Origin: Actinomycetes bacterium
Lineage (GTDB): Bacteria > Actinomycetota > Actinomycetes > Actinomycetales > Microbacteriaceae
Length of the DNA stretch: 5,838 nt
Reading direction: 5' to 3'
Assembly: GCA_023457615.1 (NCBI GenBank)
Contig: JAEWKY010000011.1
Location: forward strand, 1 to 5,838
Part shown: one piece after another, positions 1 to 5,838 of the stretch
Position numbering within the stretch: position 1 is the stretch's first letter
How the letters are laid out: every line of letters begins with the position of its first letter
Translations under genes and position numbers: made by a program
Notes under the pieces: model-generated
Database searches by the model: none
What the model saw: the letters and a program-made list of their open reading frames with translations, nothing else
Told to the model about the DNA's origin: nothing

Positions 1-1
1 C

Positions 2-307
2 CCCGCGCCCGACGGACGCCTGCCGGGCAACGCCCACGCGACCTTCGCGGGCGCCGACGGCGAGGCACTGCTCTACCTGCTCGACCGGGCGGGCTTCTCG
101 GTCTCGACGGGCTCGGCGTGCCAGGCGGGCGTCGCCGAGGTTTCTCACGTGCTGCTCGCGATGGGCGTGCCGGAGGCCGACGCGCGCGGCGCCCTGCGGT
201 TCACCTTGGGGCGCGAGACGACGGAGGCCGACGTCGACGCCCTCCTCGCGGTGCTGCCGGGCGTGCTCGCGACGGCGCGGGAGGCTGCTCCGCGTCGCAC
301 CGGATGA
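2..307 (+). CDS. Cysteine desulfurase, group I NifS/IscS-type (C-terminal part, 5' truncated by window edge)
   Basis: This PLP-dependent enzyme takes sulfur from L-cysteine, leaving alanine, and holds it as a cysteine persulfide for Fe-S cluster assembly or tRNA thiolation; it is expected to be cytosolic. The visible frame gives 101 residues ending at TGA 305-307. The motif STGSACQAGVAEVSHVLLAM matches the group I active-site loop (SSGSACxxG...SHVL), with the persulfide cysteine at fragment residue 40 (codon 119-121). Upstream, LPGNAHATF matches the conserved LPgN segment. Downstream, LRFTLGRETTEADVDAL matches the 'iRfSlGr.tTeeeid' C-terminal helix region, including the arginine expected to bind the cysteine carboxylate (residue 66). 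The PLP-lysine domain lies outside the window. Family members are about 370-400 residues, so roughly three quarters of the gene is missing to the left. It is not SufS-type, which has an RAGHHCAQP-like loop. Its physiological partner (IscU, MnmA or other) cannot be told from this fragment. It converges on the ABC transporter operon. Confidence 0.93.
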   Translation, partial: PAPDGRLPGNAHATFAGADGEALLYLLDRAGFSVSTGSACQAGVAEVSHVLLAMGVPEADARGALRFTLGRETTEADVDALLAVLPGVLATAREAAPRRTG

Positions 308-336
308 TCTCGGGGCTCGCGCCGGGTGCGGATCAG

Positions 337-395
337 GCTATCTGCCCGGATCAGCCCCTTCCCGCGCCGCGAAGGGGCTGATCCGGGCAGATAGC
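337..395. terminator. Perfect 25-bp inverted repeat, likely shared bidirectional terminator
   Basis: Arm 337-361 is the exact reverse complement of arm 371-395 (25 of 25 bp), with a 9-nt loop (ccgcgccgc, 362-370). It starts 29 nt after the cysteine desulfurase stop and lies 46 nt beyond the stop of the convergent ATPase gene, so one hairpin could end both transcripts. Neither strand has a T-tract after the stem, so it is not a classical U-tailed intrinsic terminator. Tail-less hairpin terminators are often proposed in high-GC actinobacteria. The long uninterrupted stem would also suit a REP-like palindrome or an RNase III target. The hairpin is certain from the sequence; the terminator role is inferred from its position. 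Confidence 0.75.
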
Positions 396-421
396 ATCCG
401 GGAACAGCATCCGGGAACAGC
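394..421. repeat. 13-bp direct tandem repeat, two exact copies plus partial copies
   Basis: The unit catccgggaacag occurs at 395-407 and again at 408-420 without mismatch, and identity extends one base each side (394 and 421). The core atccggg also occurs at 381-387 inside the right arm of the preceding hairpin, and a related cgtcccggg follows at 421-429, so the array looks like three to four decaying units of about 13-15 bp. A short hairpin, ccggga (411-416) with tcccgg (423-428) and a 6-nt loop, overlaps the second copy. The repeats may come from replication slippage, or may be a protein-binding site or an accessory terminator. No function is shown by the sequence. Confidence 0.8.
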
Positions 422-441
422 GTCCCGGGGTGGCGCCGGGC

Positions 442-2085
442 TCAGCGCGCGGCGCGGCGTGCGGCCTGCTCGACGGGGTCGGGCACGGGCAGCGCGGCGA
501 TGAGCCGCTGCGTGTAGGGGTCGCGGGGCGCGCCCAGCACCTGCGCGGTCGGGCCCTGCTCGGCGATCTCGCCCGCGTGCAGCACGACCACGCGGTGCGC
601 GAGCAGGTCGACGACGGCGAGGTCGTGCGTGATGAACAGGCACGCGAAGCCGAAGCGCTCCTGCAGCTCGGCGAAGAGCTCGAGCACGCGCGCCTGCACC
701 GACACGTCGAGCGCGCTCGTCGGCTCGTCGGCGATGAGCAGCTTCGGGTCGAGGGCCAGAGCGCGCGCGAGGGATGCCCGCTGCCGCTGGCCGCCGGAGA
801 GCTCGTGCGGGAACCTGTCGCCGTAGTCGCCCGGCAGCTGCACGGCCTCGAGGAGCGCGTCCACGCGGTCGCGGGCCTCCGCCGGGGTGCGGGCGGCGCC
901 GTGCACGACGAGCGGCTCGGCGATCGCGGCGGCGACGGTCAGCAGCGGGTTGAAGCTCGACGCCGGATCCTGGAAGACGAACCCGAGGTCGCGGCGCACG
1001 CCGCGGAGCGTCCTCGCGCCGTCGGCGAGCTCCGCGCCGAGCACGCGCAGCGAGCCGCCGGTCACGCGGGTGAGGCCCGCCATCGCGCGGCCGATCGTCG
1101 TCTTGCCCGATCCCGATTCGCCGACGAGGCCGACGACCTCGCCGGGACGGATGTCGAAGGTGACGCCGTGCACGGCGCGGAACGGCTTGCGTCCGAGGCG
1201 CCCCGGATAGACGATCTCGAGATCGCGCGCCGCGACGACGGGGTCGGCCGCCTCCGCCGGGGCGACGTACGGGCGGTCGGCGATCTCGAGCCGCGGCACG
1301 GCGGCGAGCAGCTGCTGCGTGTACTCGTGGCGGGGGTTCGCGAACAGCTCGCGCACGGGGGCGGTCTCCACGATGTCGCCGCGGTACATGACGGCGACGC
1401 GGTCGGCGAGGTCGGCGACGACGCCCATGTTGTGCGTGATGAGCACGATCGCGGTGTCGATCTCGTCGCGCAGGTCGCGCAGCAGCTCGAGGATCTCCGC
1501 CTGCACGGTCACGTCGAGCGCGGTGGTCGGCTCGTCGGCGATGATGACCGACGGCCGCAGCGCGAGCGCCATCGCGATCACGATGCGCTGCTTCTGCCCG
1601 CCCGAGAACTGGTGCGGATAGTCGTCGACGCGGGTGCCGGGGTCGGGGATGCCCACCCGGCGCAGCGTCTCGATCGCGGTCGCGCGCGCCTCGGCCTTCG
1701 AGACCCTCCCGTGGGCGCGCAGCCCCTCGGCGAGCTGCCAGCCGATCGTGAAGACGGGGTTGAGCGCGGTCGACGGCTCCTGGAAGATCATCGCCGCGGC
1801 GGGGCCGCGCAGTTCGCGCAGGCGGTCCCCGGAGAGCCCCACGACATCCGTGCCCGTGAGCAGCACGGCCCCGTCGACGCGCGCCGTCTCGGGCAGGAGG
1901 CCGAGGATGCTGCGTCCCGTGACCGTCTTGCCCGACCCGGATTCGCCGACGATCGCGAGCACCTCGCCCGGCCGCACGTCGAGGTCGATGCCGCGCACCG
2001 CGCGCACGTCGCCGCCGTCGGTCGCGAACGTGATCGACAGGTTCCTGATGTCGACGGCTCGCGTCGCGTCGGGTGTCGCGGCCAT
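442..2085 (-). CDS. Peptide-type ABC transporter, fused double ATP-binding protein (DppD-DppF-like)
   Basis: This cytoplasmic 547-residue protein carries both ATPase domains that drive the importer. Domain 1 (about 10-265) has Walker A GESGSGKT at 47-54, Q-loop FQEP at 101-104, signature FSGGQ at 160-164, Walker B/D-loop IIADEPTTALD at 181-191 with catalytic Glu185, and switch His218. Domain 2 (about 283-535) has GESGSGKT at 322-329, FQDP at 371-374, LSGGQ at 429-433, LIADEPTSALD at 450-460 with Glu454, and His487. Both domains end in the oligopeptide-ATPase C-terminal motif (EYTQQLLAAVP near 254-264; PYTQRLIAALP near 523-533). All catalytic motifs look intact, so both ATP sites should work. 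The protein has one cysteine (482) and therefore no cysteine cluster for an Fe-S centre, as reported for some separate DppD proteins. The frame is open upstream to 2322, but that part is Arg-rich and lies inside the permease gene. The ATG at 2085 has a good Shine-Dalgarno sequence and a TGATG overlap. Fused forms of this kind are common in actinobacteria and also include GsiA and YejF. Confidence 0.95.
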   Translation of the reverse strand: MAATPDATRAVDIRNLSITFATDGGDVRAVRGIDLDVRPGEVLAIVGESGSGKTVTGRSILGLLPETARVDGAVLLTGTDVVGLSGDRLRELRGPAAAMIFQEPSTALNPVFTIGWQLAEGLRAHGRVSKAEARATAIETLRRVGIPDPGTRVDDYPHQFSGGQKQRIVIAMALALRPSVIIADEPTTALDVTVQAEILELLRDLRDEIDTAIVLITHNMGVVADLADRVAVMYRGDIVETAPVRELFANPRHEYTQQLLAAVPRLEIADRPYVAPAEAADPVVAARDLEIVYPGRLGRKPFRAVHGVTFDIRPGEVVGLVGESGSGKTTIGRAMAGLTRVTGGSLRVLGAELADGARTLRGVRRDLGFVFQDPASSFNPLLTVAAAIAEPLVVHGAARTPAEARDRVDALLEAVQLPGDYGDRFPHELSGGQRQRASLARALALDPKLLIADEPTSALDVSVQARVLELFAELQERFGFACLFITHDLAVVDLLAHRVVVLHAGEIAEQGPTAQVLGAPRDPYTQRLIAALPVPDPVEQAARRAAR

Positions 2086-3077
2086 CAGCTCACCTCTCCG
2101 AGGTCTTCGCGCGCGATCGGCGTCGAGGCCGCCACGGCGTCGGCGGGGGTCGCCGCCGCGCGACGACGGGTGCGCAGCCGCGGATCGGCGAGGTCGTTGA
2201 GGCTCTCGCCGACGAGCGTGATGCCGAGCACGACGAGCACGATCGCGAGGCCCGGGAAGACCGACGTCCACCAGATGCCGCTCGTGACGTCGGCGATCGA
2301 GCGGTTGAGGTCGTACCCCCACTCGGCGCCCGACGACGGCTCGATGCCGAAGCCGAGGAAGCCGAGACCGGCGAGGGTCAGGATCGCCTCCGAGCTGTTG
2401 AGCGTGAAGATGAGCGGCAGCGTGCGGGTCGCGTTGCGCAGCACGTGCCGGAACATGATGCGCGGCGTCGAGGCGCCGATCACCTTCGCCGACTCGACGA
2501 ACGCCTCCGACTTGATGCGCACCGTCTCGGCGCGAATCACCCGGAAGTACTGCGGGATGAAGACGACGGTGATCGACACGGCCGCCGCGAGCACGCCGCC
2601 GAGCAGGCTCGACCTGCCGCCCGAGATGACGATGGCGGCGACGATCGCGAGCAGGAGCGTGGGGAACGCGTAGACGGCGTCGGCGATCACGACGAGCACG
2701 CGGTCGAGCCAGCCGCCGAGGTACCCCGAGAGGAGCCCGAGCAGGATGCCGACGAAGATCGACAGCAGCACCGCGATCACGATCACGAGGAGCGCCGTCT
2801 GGCTGCCCCAGATCACGCGGGACAGCACGTCGTAGCCGCCGACCGTCGTGCCGAGGAGGTGCTCGGCGCTCGGCGGCTGCTGGGCGCCGAAGCGCTCGCC
2901 GTCCTGCGAGAGCTGCGCGAAGCCGTAGGGCGCGAGCACCGGGGCGAGGAGGGCCGAGAGCACGAAGATCGCGGAGATCACGAGGCCGACGGTGAGCATG
3001 CCGCGCTGCAGCCCGACCGACTGGCGGTACTGGTGCACGATCGGGAGCCGGCGCACGGCCGAGCGGAGGCGGGACAT
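2085..3077 (-). CDS. Peptide-type ABC transporter permease, DppC-like
   Basis: This 330-residue inner-membrane subunit forms half of the translocation channel. A cytoplasmic N-terminus (1-26) precedes a first hydrophobic helix at about 27-50. The family's conserved segment HLLGTTVGGYDVLSRVIWGS (73-92) follows. Further predicted membrane helices lie near 94-118, 128-152, 158-178, 222-244 and 268-290. The cytoplasmic EAA coupling loop, contacting an ATPase domain, is at about 191-215 (SAKVIGASTPRIMFRHVLRN). The C-terminus has the typical LNDLADPRLR (292-301) and then an Ala/Pro-rich tail of about 30 residues. Length and motif order fit the DppC/OppC family. The frame remains open upstream to 3233, but the extra 52 residues are an Arg-rich shadow of the DppB-like gene. 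The ATG at 3077 overlaps that gene's stop by one base and has a ribosome binding site. It overlaps the following ATPase gene by one base as well. The substrate is unknown. Confidence 0.95.
   Translation of the reverse strand: MSRLRSAVRRLPIVHQYRQSVGLQRGMLTVGLVISAIFVLSALLAPVLAPYGFAQLSQDGERFGAQQPPSAEHLLGTTVGGYDVLSRVIWGSQTALLVIVIAVLLSIFVGILLGLLSGYLGGWLDRVLVVIADAVYAFPTLLLAIVAAIVISGGRSSLLGGVLAAAVSITVVFIPQYFRVIRAETVRIKSEAFVESAKVIGASTPRIMFRHVLRNATRTLPLIFTLNSSEAILTLAGLGFLGFGIEPSSGAEWGYDLNRSIADVTSGIWWTSVFPGLAIVLVVLGITLVGESLNDLADPRLRTRRRAAATPADAVAASTPIAREDLGEVS
2093..2099 (-). promoter_or_regulatory. Ribosome binding site deciding the fused ATPase start
   Basis: On the minus strand GGAGAGG lies 7 nt before the ATG at 2085, inside the last codons of the DppC-like gene. 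Together with the TGATG overlap it selects this start over the upstream in-frame ATG at 2322. Confidence 0.75.
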
Positions 3078-4162
3078 CAGTACCTCACCCGGGGGTCGAT
3101 GAGCGCCGCGATCACGTCGACGACGAAGTTCGTGAGCGCGACGATCACGGCGAGGAGGGCCACGATGCCCTGCACGGCGACGAAGTCGCGCGCCGCGAGG
3201 TACTGGGAGAGCTGGAAGCCGAGCCCCTCCCACTCGAACGTCGTCTCGGTGAGCACCGCGCCGCCGAGCAGCAGCGCGATCTGCAGGCCGATGACCGTGA
3301 TGATCGGGATGAGCGCGGGCTTGTACGCGTGCGTGCGCACGAGGCGCACCTCGCGGATGCCGCGCGAGCGCGCCGCGTCGACGTAGGGCATCGCGAGCGT
3401 GCCGATGACGTTGGTGCGCACGAGCCGCAGGAAGACGCCCGCGGTGAGCAGGCCCAGCGCGATGCCGGGCAGCACGGCGTGGGCGAGCACGTCGCCGATC
3501 ACGTTCGGGTTGCCCGTGCGGAACGCGTCGACGAGGTAGATGCCGGTCGGGTCGTCGACGCGTCCGAGGGCCAGCTCGACGCGCACCGAGGCGCGCCCGT
3601 TGGCGGGCAGCACGCCCAGCCCGACCGAGAAGATCAGCTTGAGCAGCAGCCCCGCGAAGAACACGGGCGTCGCGTAGCAGAGGATCGCGAACACGCGCAG
3701 CACGGCGTCGCCCCAGCGGTCGCGCACGGCGGCGGCGAGCATCCCGAGCGGGATGCCGACGACGAAGGCGACGAGGAGCGCGTAGAACGCGAGCTCGAGC
3801 GTCGCGCCGCCGTAGCGCAGCAGCACCTCGGTCACCTGCTGGTTGTCGGTGAGCGTCGTGCCGAAGTTGCCCGTGAACACCTGGCCGAGGTACTCGAGGT
3901 ACTGGATGAGGAGCGGTCGGTCGTAGCCGGCCGCCTCGATGCGCTCCTGGAGCTGGTCGGCGGGGAGCCGGCCGCCGAGCGCCGCCGTGATCGGATCGCC
4001 CGTCGTGCGCATCAGCAGGAAGACCATCGTCACGAGGATGAAGACGGTCGGGAAGATCAGCAGGAAGCGCACGAGCAGGTACCTGCCGAGCGAGCCGCCT
4101 CCGGATCGTCGCCGGGCCGCCCCGCCGGCGGCGGGGGGCGCGAGCTCAGTGGTCGAGGTCAT
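3077..4162 (-). CDS. Peptide-type ABC transporter permease, DppB-like
   Basis: This 361-residue inner-membrane subunit forms the other half of the channel. A soluble, positively charged Ala/Gly/Arg N-terminus (1-27) is followed by the first helix (about 29-51, LLVRFLLIFPTVFILVTMVF). The long extracytoplasmic loop contains GNFGTTL (98-104), typical of the family. Further helices lie near 121-145, 156-180, 229-247, 284-305 and 331-355. The EAA coupling loop is about 260-286 (YVDAARSRGIREVRLVRTHA). The conserved LTETTFEWEGLG (304-315) precedes the last helix, with Glu where many relatives have Pro. The protein ends in the usual DPRVRY. It is somewhat longer than the usual 305-340 residues because of the N-terminal extension and an insert at about 190-220. 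The only Shine-Dalgarno candidate is weak (AAGAGAGA, minus strand of 4174-4181, 11 nt before ATG), but no better ATG exists before Met46 in the first helix. The DppC-like gene follows with a one-base overlap. Confidence 0.95.
   Translation of the reverse strand: MTSTTELAPPAAGGAARRRSGGGSLGRYLLVRFLLIFPTVFILVTMVFLLMRTTGDPITAALGGRLPADQLQERIEAAGYDRPLLIQYLEYLGQVFTGNFGTTLTDNQQVTEVLLRYGGATLELAFYALLVAFVVGIPLGMLAAAVRDRWGDAVLRVFAILCYATPVFFAGLLLKLIFSVGLGVLPANGRASVRVELALGRVDDPTGIYLVDAFRTGNPNVIGDVLAHAVLPGIALGLLTAGVFLRLVRTNVIGTLAMPYVDAARSRGIREVRLVRTHAYKPALIPIITVIGLQIALLLGGAVLTETTFEWEGLGFQLSQYLAARDFVAVQGIVALLAVIVALTNFVVDVIAALIDPRVRY
3082..3086 (-). promoter_or_regulatory. Ribosome binding site deciding the DppC-like start
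   Basis: On the minus strand GAGGT lies 4 nt before the ATG at 3077, inside the last codons of the DppB-like gene. It supports this start over the longer frame beginning at 3233. The ribosome ending DppB at TGA 3077-3079 would stop on the next start codon. Confidence 0.65.
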
Positions 4163-4221
4163 CCCGGGCAGTATCTCTCTTAAGTGGTCGGGAGGGTCAC
4201 CCCCGTGCGCGAACGCGTGGA

Positions 4222-4253
4222 ACGGGGGCGGCCGCCGCAGCGACCGCCCCCGT
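4222..4253 (-). terminator. Intercistronic GC-rich hairpin between binding protein and permease genes (possible attenuator)
   Basis: acgggggcgg (4222-4231) is the exact reverse complement of ccgcccccgt (4244-4253), giving a 10-bp nearly all-GC stem with a 12-nt loop. It begins 8 nt after the binding-protein stop and sits 59 nt before the DppB-like start, in the only non-coding gap of the operon. No T-run follows. Hairpins at this position in importer operons commonly cause partial termination or protect the upstream mRNA from 3' decay, so that more binding protein than membrane subunit is made. That role is inferred here from position. Confidence 0.65.
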
Positions 4254-4261
4254 GTGCCGGA

Positions 4262-5827
4262 TCAGCGCGTGATGGACGCGAACCGCAGCTTGAACGAGGC
4301 ATCCAGGACGATGCCCTGGATGTCGGTGCCCGACACCGCCGTCTGCGCGCCCTGGAGGTAGGGCACGGTCGACAGCTGCGCGGCGACGGCCGCCTGGATG
4401 TCGCCGATCAGACCCTCGCGCTCGCCGGCGTCGGTGGTGACCGCCTGCTGGAGGATGAGCTCGTCGACGCTCGCGTCGCTGAAGTGGTTCCCGAGGAAGT
4501 TCTGCGTGAGGAAGAACGGCGTCAGGTAGTTGTCGGCGTCGGAGTAGTCCGGGAACCAGCCGAGCTGGTACGCCGGGTAGACGTCGGCCGTGCGGTCCTC
4601 CGCGTACTGCACCCACTCGGTCGACTGGAGGTTGACGGTGAACAGGCCGTCCGCCTCGAGCTGGTCCTTGATGAGCGCGTACTCGTCACCCGAGCTCGGG
4701 CCGTAGTGGTCCGGGCTGTACTGCAGGTTGAGGGTGACGGGCGTCGTGACGCCGGCCTCCGCGAGCCGGGCCGCGGCCTTCGCCGCGTCGGGGCCGCCGT
4801 CGGTGCCGTAGAGGTCCTTCAGCACCTCGGTCGCACCGGCGAAGCCCTCGGGCACGTAGGAGTACAGGGGCGTGTAGGTGCCCTTGTAGACCTGCTCCGA
4901 GAGCGCGTCGCGGTCGAGGAGGTCGGCGACCGCCTGACGCACGGCGAGGGCCTTGGCCGGGTCGGCCTCGGCGGTCGTCGCGCCGAACGGCTGCGTGTTG
5001 AAGTTGAAGACGATGTAGCGGATCTCGCCGCCGGGGCCGTCGTGCACGGTCACCGCGTCGTTCGTCGCGAGGTCGGCCACGTCCGTCGCCGAGAGGCTGC
5101 GGTACGCGACGTCGATCTCGCCCTCCTGCACGTCGAGCTTGAGGTTCGACGACTCGGCGTAGTAGCTCAGGATGACGCCGTCGTTCTGCGCCTCCGTGAT
5201 GACGCCGCGGTACTCCGGGTTCGGCGCGAACTCGACGGTCTGGTTGAAGTCCCAGCTCGTGATCGTGTACGGGCCGCCGAAGGCGTTGGCGTCGACGATC
5301 TCCTGGTCGGGCGTGAGCGCGTCGGCCGAGAACACCTCGTCGTCGACGATGGCGCCCGGGAAGCTCGTCAGGATGAACGGGAAGACCTGGTCGTTCTCGC
5401 TCTTGAGGTGGAAGACGACGGTCGTGTCGTCGGTCGCCTCGACGCTCTCGAGGTTGTAGAGCAGGCTCGAGGCGCCGTTCGGGTCGTTGATCGCGATGTT
5501 GCGCTCGAACGAGAAGACGACGTCGTTCGCGTCGAGGGTGTTGCCGTTGGCCCACGTGAGGCCCTCGGGCAGCGTCACCGTGTACTCGTCGGGCGCCGTG
5601 AACTCGGCGGTCTCCGCGAGCGAGGGGACGACGTCGGTGCTGTTCTGGTCGGTGTCGACGAGGTACGGGAACACGTTGACCTGCACCGCGAGCGAGCCGT
5701 TGTCGTACGAGCCGGCGGGGTCGAGGGTCGTGACCTTGTCCGTCGTTCCCACGAGGATGACGTTGTCGCCATCGCCGCCGGGGGCGCCGCCCCCGCCCCC
5801 GCGCGGGGGGGGCGCCCCGGTGGTCAT
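4262..5827 (-). CDS. ABC transporter substrate-binding protein, family 5 (peptide/DppA-OppA-like); 5' end doubtful
   Basis: This protein would capture the importer's solute outside the membrane, most likely a peptide or similar compound, and pass it to the permeases. The frame encodes 521 residues. The mature family 5 (SBP_bac_5) domain starts near residue 22 (NVILVGTTDKVTTLDPAGSY). Typical features are NVFPYLV (51-57), the LPEGLTWANGNTLDANDVVF segment (87-106), GGPYTITSWD (184-193), AYRSLSATDV (241-250) and, near the C-terminus, GWFPDYSDADNYL (423-435), a hallmark of this family. The ATG at 5827 is doubtful. No Shine-Dalgarno sequence is visible. The frame stays open to the window edge (codons AAG AAA TAC precede it). 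There is no signal peptide or lipobox, and the whole protein has no cysteine, although actinobacterial members are normally lipoproteins. Residues 4-20 look like the Gly-rich linker that usually follows the lipid-bearing cysteine. The gene is therefore probably 5' incomplete or damaged at the sequence end. It heads the importer operon. Confidence 0.9.
   Translation of the reverse strand: MTTGAPPPRGGGGGAPGGDGDNVILVGTTDKVTTLDPAGSYDNGSLAVQVNVFPYLVDTDQNSTDVVPSLAETAEFTAPDEYTVTLPEGLTWANGNTLDANDVVFSFERNIAINDPNGASSLLYNLESVEATDDTTVVFHLKSENDQVFPFILTSFPGAIVDDEVFSADALTPDQEIVDANAFGGPYTITSWDFNQTVEFAPNPEYRGVITEAQNDGVILSYYAESSNLKLDVQEGEIDVAYRSLSATDVADLATNDAVTVHDGPGGEIRYIVFNFNTQPFGATTAEADPAKALAVRQAVADLLDRDALSEQVYKGTYTPLYSYVPEGFAGATEVLKDLYGTDGGPDAAKAAARLAEAGVTTPVTLNLQYSPDHYGPSSGDEYALIKDQLEADGLFTVNLQSTEWVQYAEDRTADVYPAYQLGWFPDYSDADNYLTPFFLTQNFLGNHFSDASVDELILQQAVTTDAGEREGLIGDIQAAVAAQLSTVPYLQGAQTAVSGTDIQGIVLDASFKLRFASITR
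5781..5818. repeat. G/C-run near-palindrome at the right edge
   Basis: ggggcgcc (5781-5788) is the reverse complement of ggcgcccc (5811-5818). Between them lie two C-runs (5790-5794 and 5796-5800), the tetramer gcgc (5801-5804) and a run of eight G (5805-5812, overlapping the right arm), so most of the 38 bp can fold back on itself. It encodes the low-complexity Gly/Pro start of the binding protein. Such runs are prone to sequencing and assembly error, so the base count here, and with it the reading frame upstream, should not be trusted. Confidence 0.6.
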
Positions 5828-5838
5828 GTATTTCTTTT

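Larger units (their letters stand above)
442..5827 (-). other. Predicted peptide-type ABC importer operon (binding protein, two permeases, fused ATPase)
   Basis: Four same-strand genes run from 5827 down to 442 in the order solute-binding protein, DppB-like permease, DppC-like permease, double ATPase. The last three genes overlap by one base at each junction (TGATG at 3075-3079 and 2083-2087), which indicates one transcript with coupled translation. The only gap is the 99 bp between the binding protein and the first permease, and it carries a hairpin. All parts of a complete importer are present. The promoter would lie beyond the right edge, so nothing can be said about regulation at initiation. 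Confidence 0.85.

Noticed and set aside
118..381. An 87-codon + strand frame overlapping the cysteine desulfurase end and the hairpin
   Set aside because: It is Arg/Gly-rich, in a different frame from the clear desulfurase sequence, and runs into the inverted repeat.
337..421. CRISPR array or riboswitch in the intergenic region
   Set aside because: The repeats are directly adjacent without spacers, so this is not CRISPR. The region lies between two gene 3' ends, where a riboswitch would have no downstream gene to control.
2086..2322. N-terminal extension of 79 residues on the fused ATPase
   Set aside because: The residues are Arg-rich out-of-frame translation of the DppC-like C-terminus. 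The downstream ATG at 2085 has a strong Shine-Dalgarno sequence and a TGATG overlap.
430..2673. A 747-codon open frame on the + strand, antisense to the ATPase and DppC-like genes
   Set aside because: It is rich in Arg/Asp/Glu/Gly/Ala/His with no recognisable domain, and it crosses a gene boundary of the opposite strand. Long antisense frames are expected in DNA this rich in G and C. The minus-strand frames have clear family motifs throughout.
3078..3233. N-terminal extension of 52 residues on the DppC-like permease
   Set aside because: It overlaps the DppB-like gene in another frame and has no permease character. The ATG at 3077 fits family length and has a ribosome binding site.
3329..4183. 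A 284-codon + strand frame antisense to the DppB-like gene, and a similar 437-codon frame at 2073-3386
   Set aside because: Both are charged, low-complexity antisense translations without motifs. They lie opposite permeases with clear membrane helices and EAA loops.
4686..5555. A 289-codon minus-strand frame inside the binding-protein gene
   Set aside because: It is an Arg-rich frame-shifted shadow. The main frame is continuous and matches the SBP_bac_5 family along its length.

Overview
The window is very GC-rich, with G or C in most third codon positions, compact gene spacing and Ala/Arg/Gly/Asp/Val-rich proteins. This points to a high-GC Gram-positive actinobacterium. A Microbacteriaceae-type genome is a reasonable guess from the style of the proteins, but no marker gene here proves it.

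Layout: (1) Bases 2-307 on the + strand are the last 101 codons of a group I (NifS/IscS-type) cysteine desulfurase, cut by the left edge. (2) Bases 308-441 separate this gene from a convergent operon. They hold a perfect 25-bp inverted repeat with a 9-nt loop, probably a shared bidirectional terminator, followed by two exact copies of a 13-bp tandem repeat. (3) Bases 442-5827 on the - strand are a four-gene peptide-type (Dpp/Opp family) ABC importer operon. In transcription order it encodes a family 5 solute-binding protein, a DppB-like permease, a DppC-like permease and a single-chain double ATPase that fuses the DppD and DppF roles.

The three membrane and ATPase genes are joined by one-base TGATG stop/start overlaps, which suggests translational coupling and roughly equal output. 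A 99-bp gap with a GC-rich 10-bp hairpin separates the binding protein from the permeases and probably lets the binding protein be made in excess. Together they would form a complete importer: an extracellular binding protein delivers a peptide or similar solute to a DppB/DppC channel, driven by the two ATPase domains of one fused protein. The substrate cannot be read from the sequence.

The right edge is odd. The binding-protein frame has no signal peptide, no lipobox and no cysteine. Its first ~20 residues are low-complexity Gly/Pro encoded by a G/C-run near-palindrome, and the last 11 bases are A/T-rich. The true 5' end is therefore probably missing or misassembled.

Apart from this, the region is ordinary housekeeping and transport content. 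I saw no CRISPR array, insertion sequence, tRNA or rRNA gene, toxin-antitoxin pair or defence gene, and no evidence of an undescribed system. The most notable non-coding signal is the 337-421 structure between the convergent genes.
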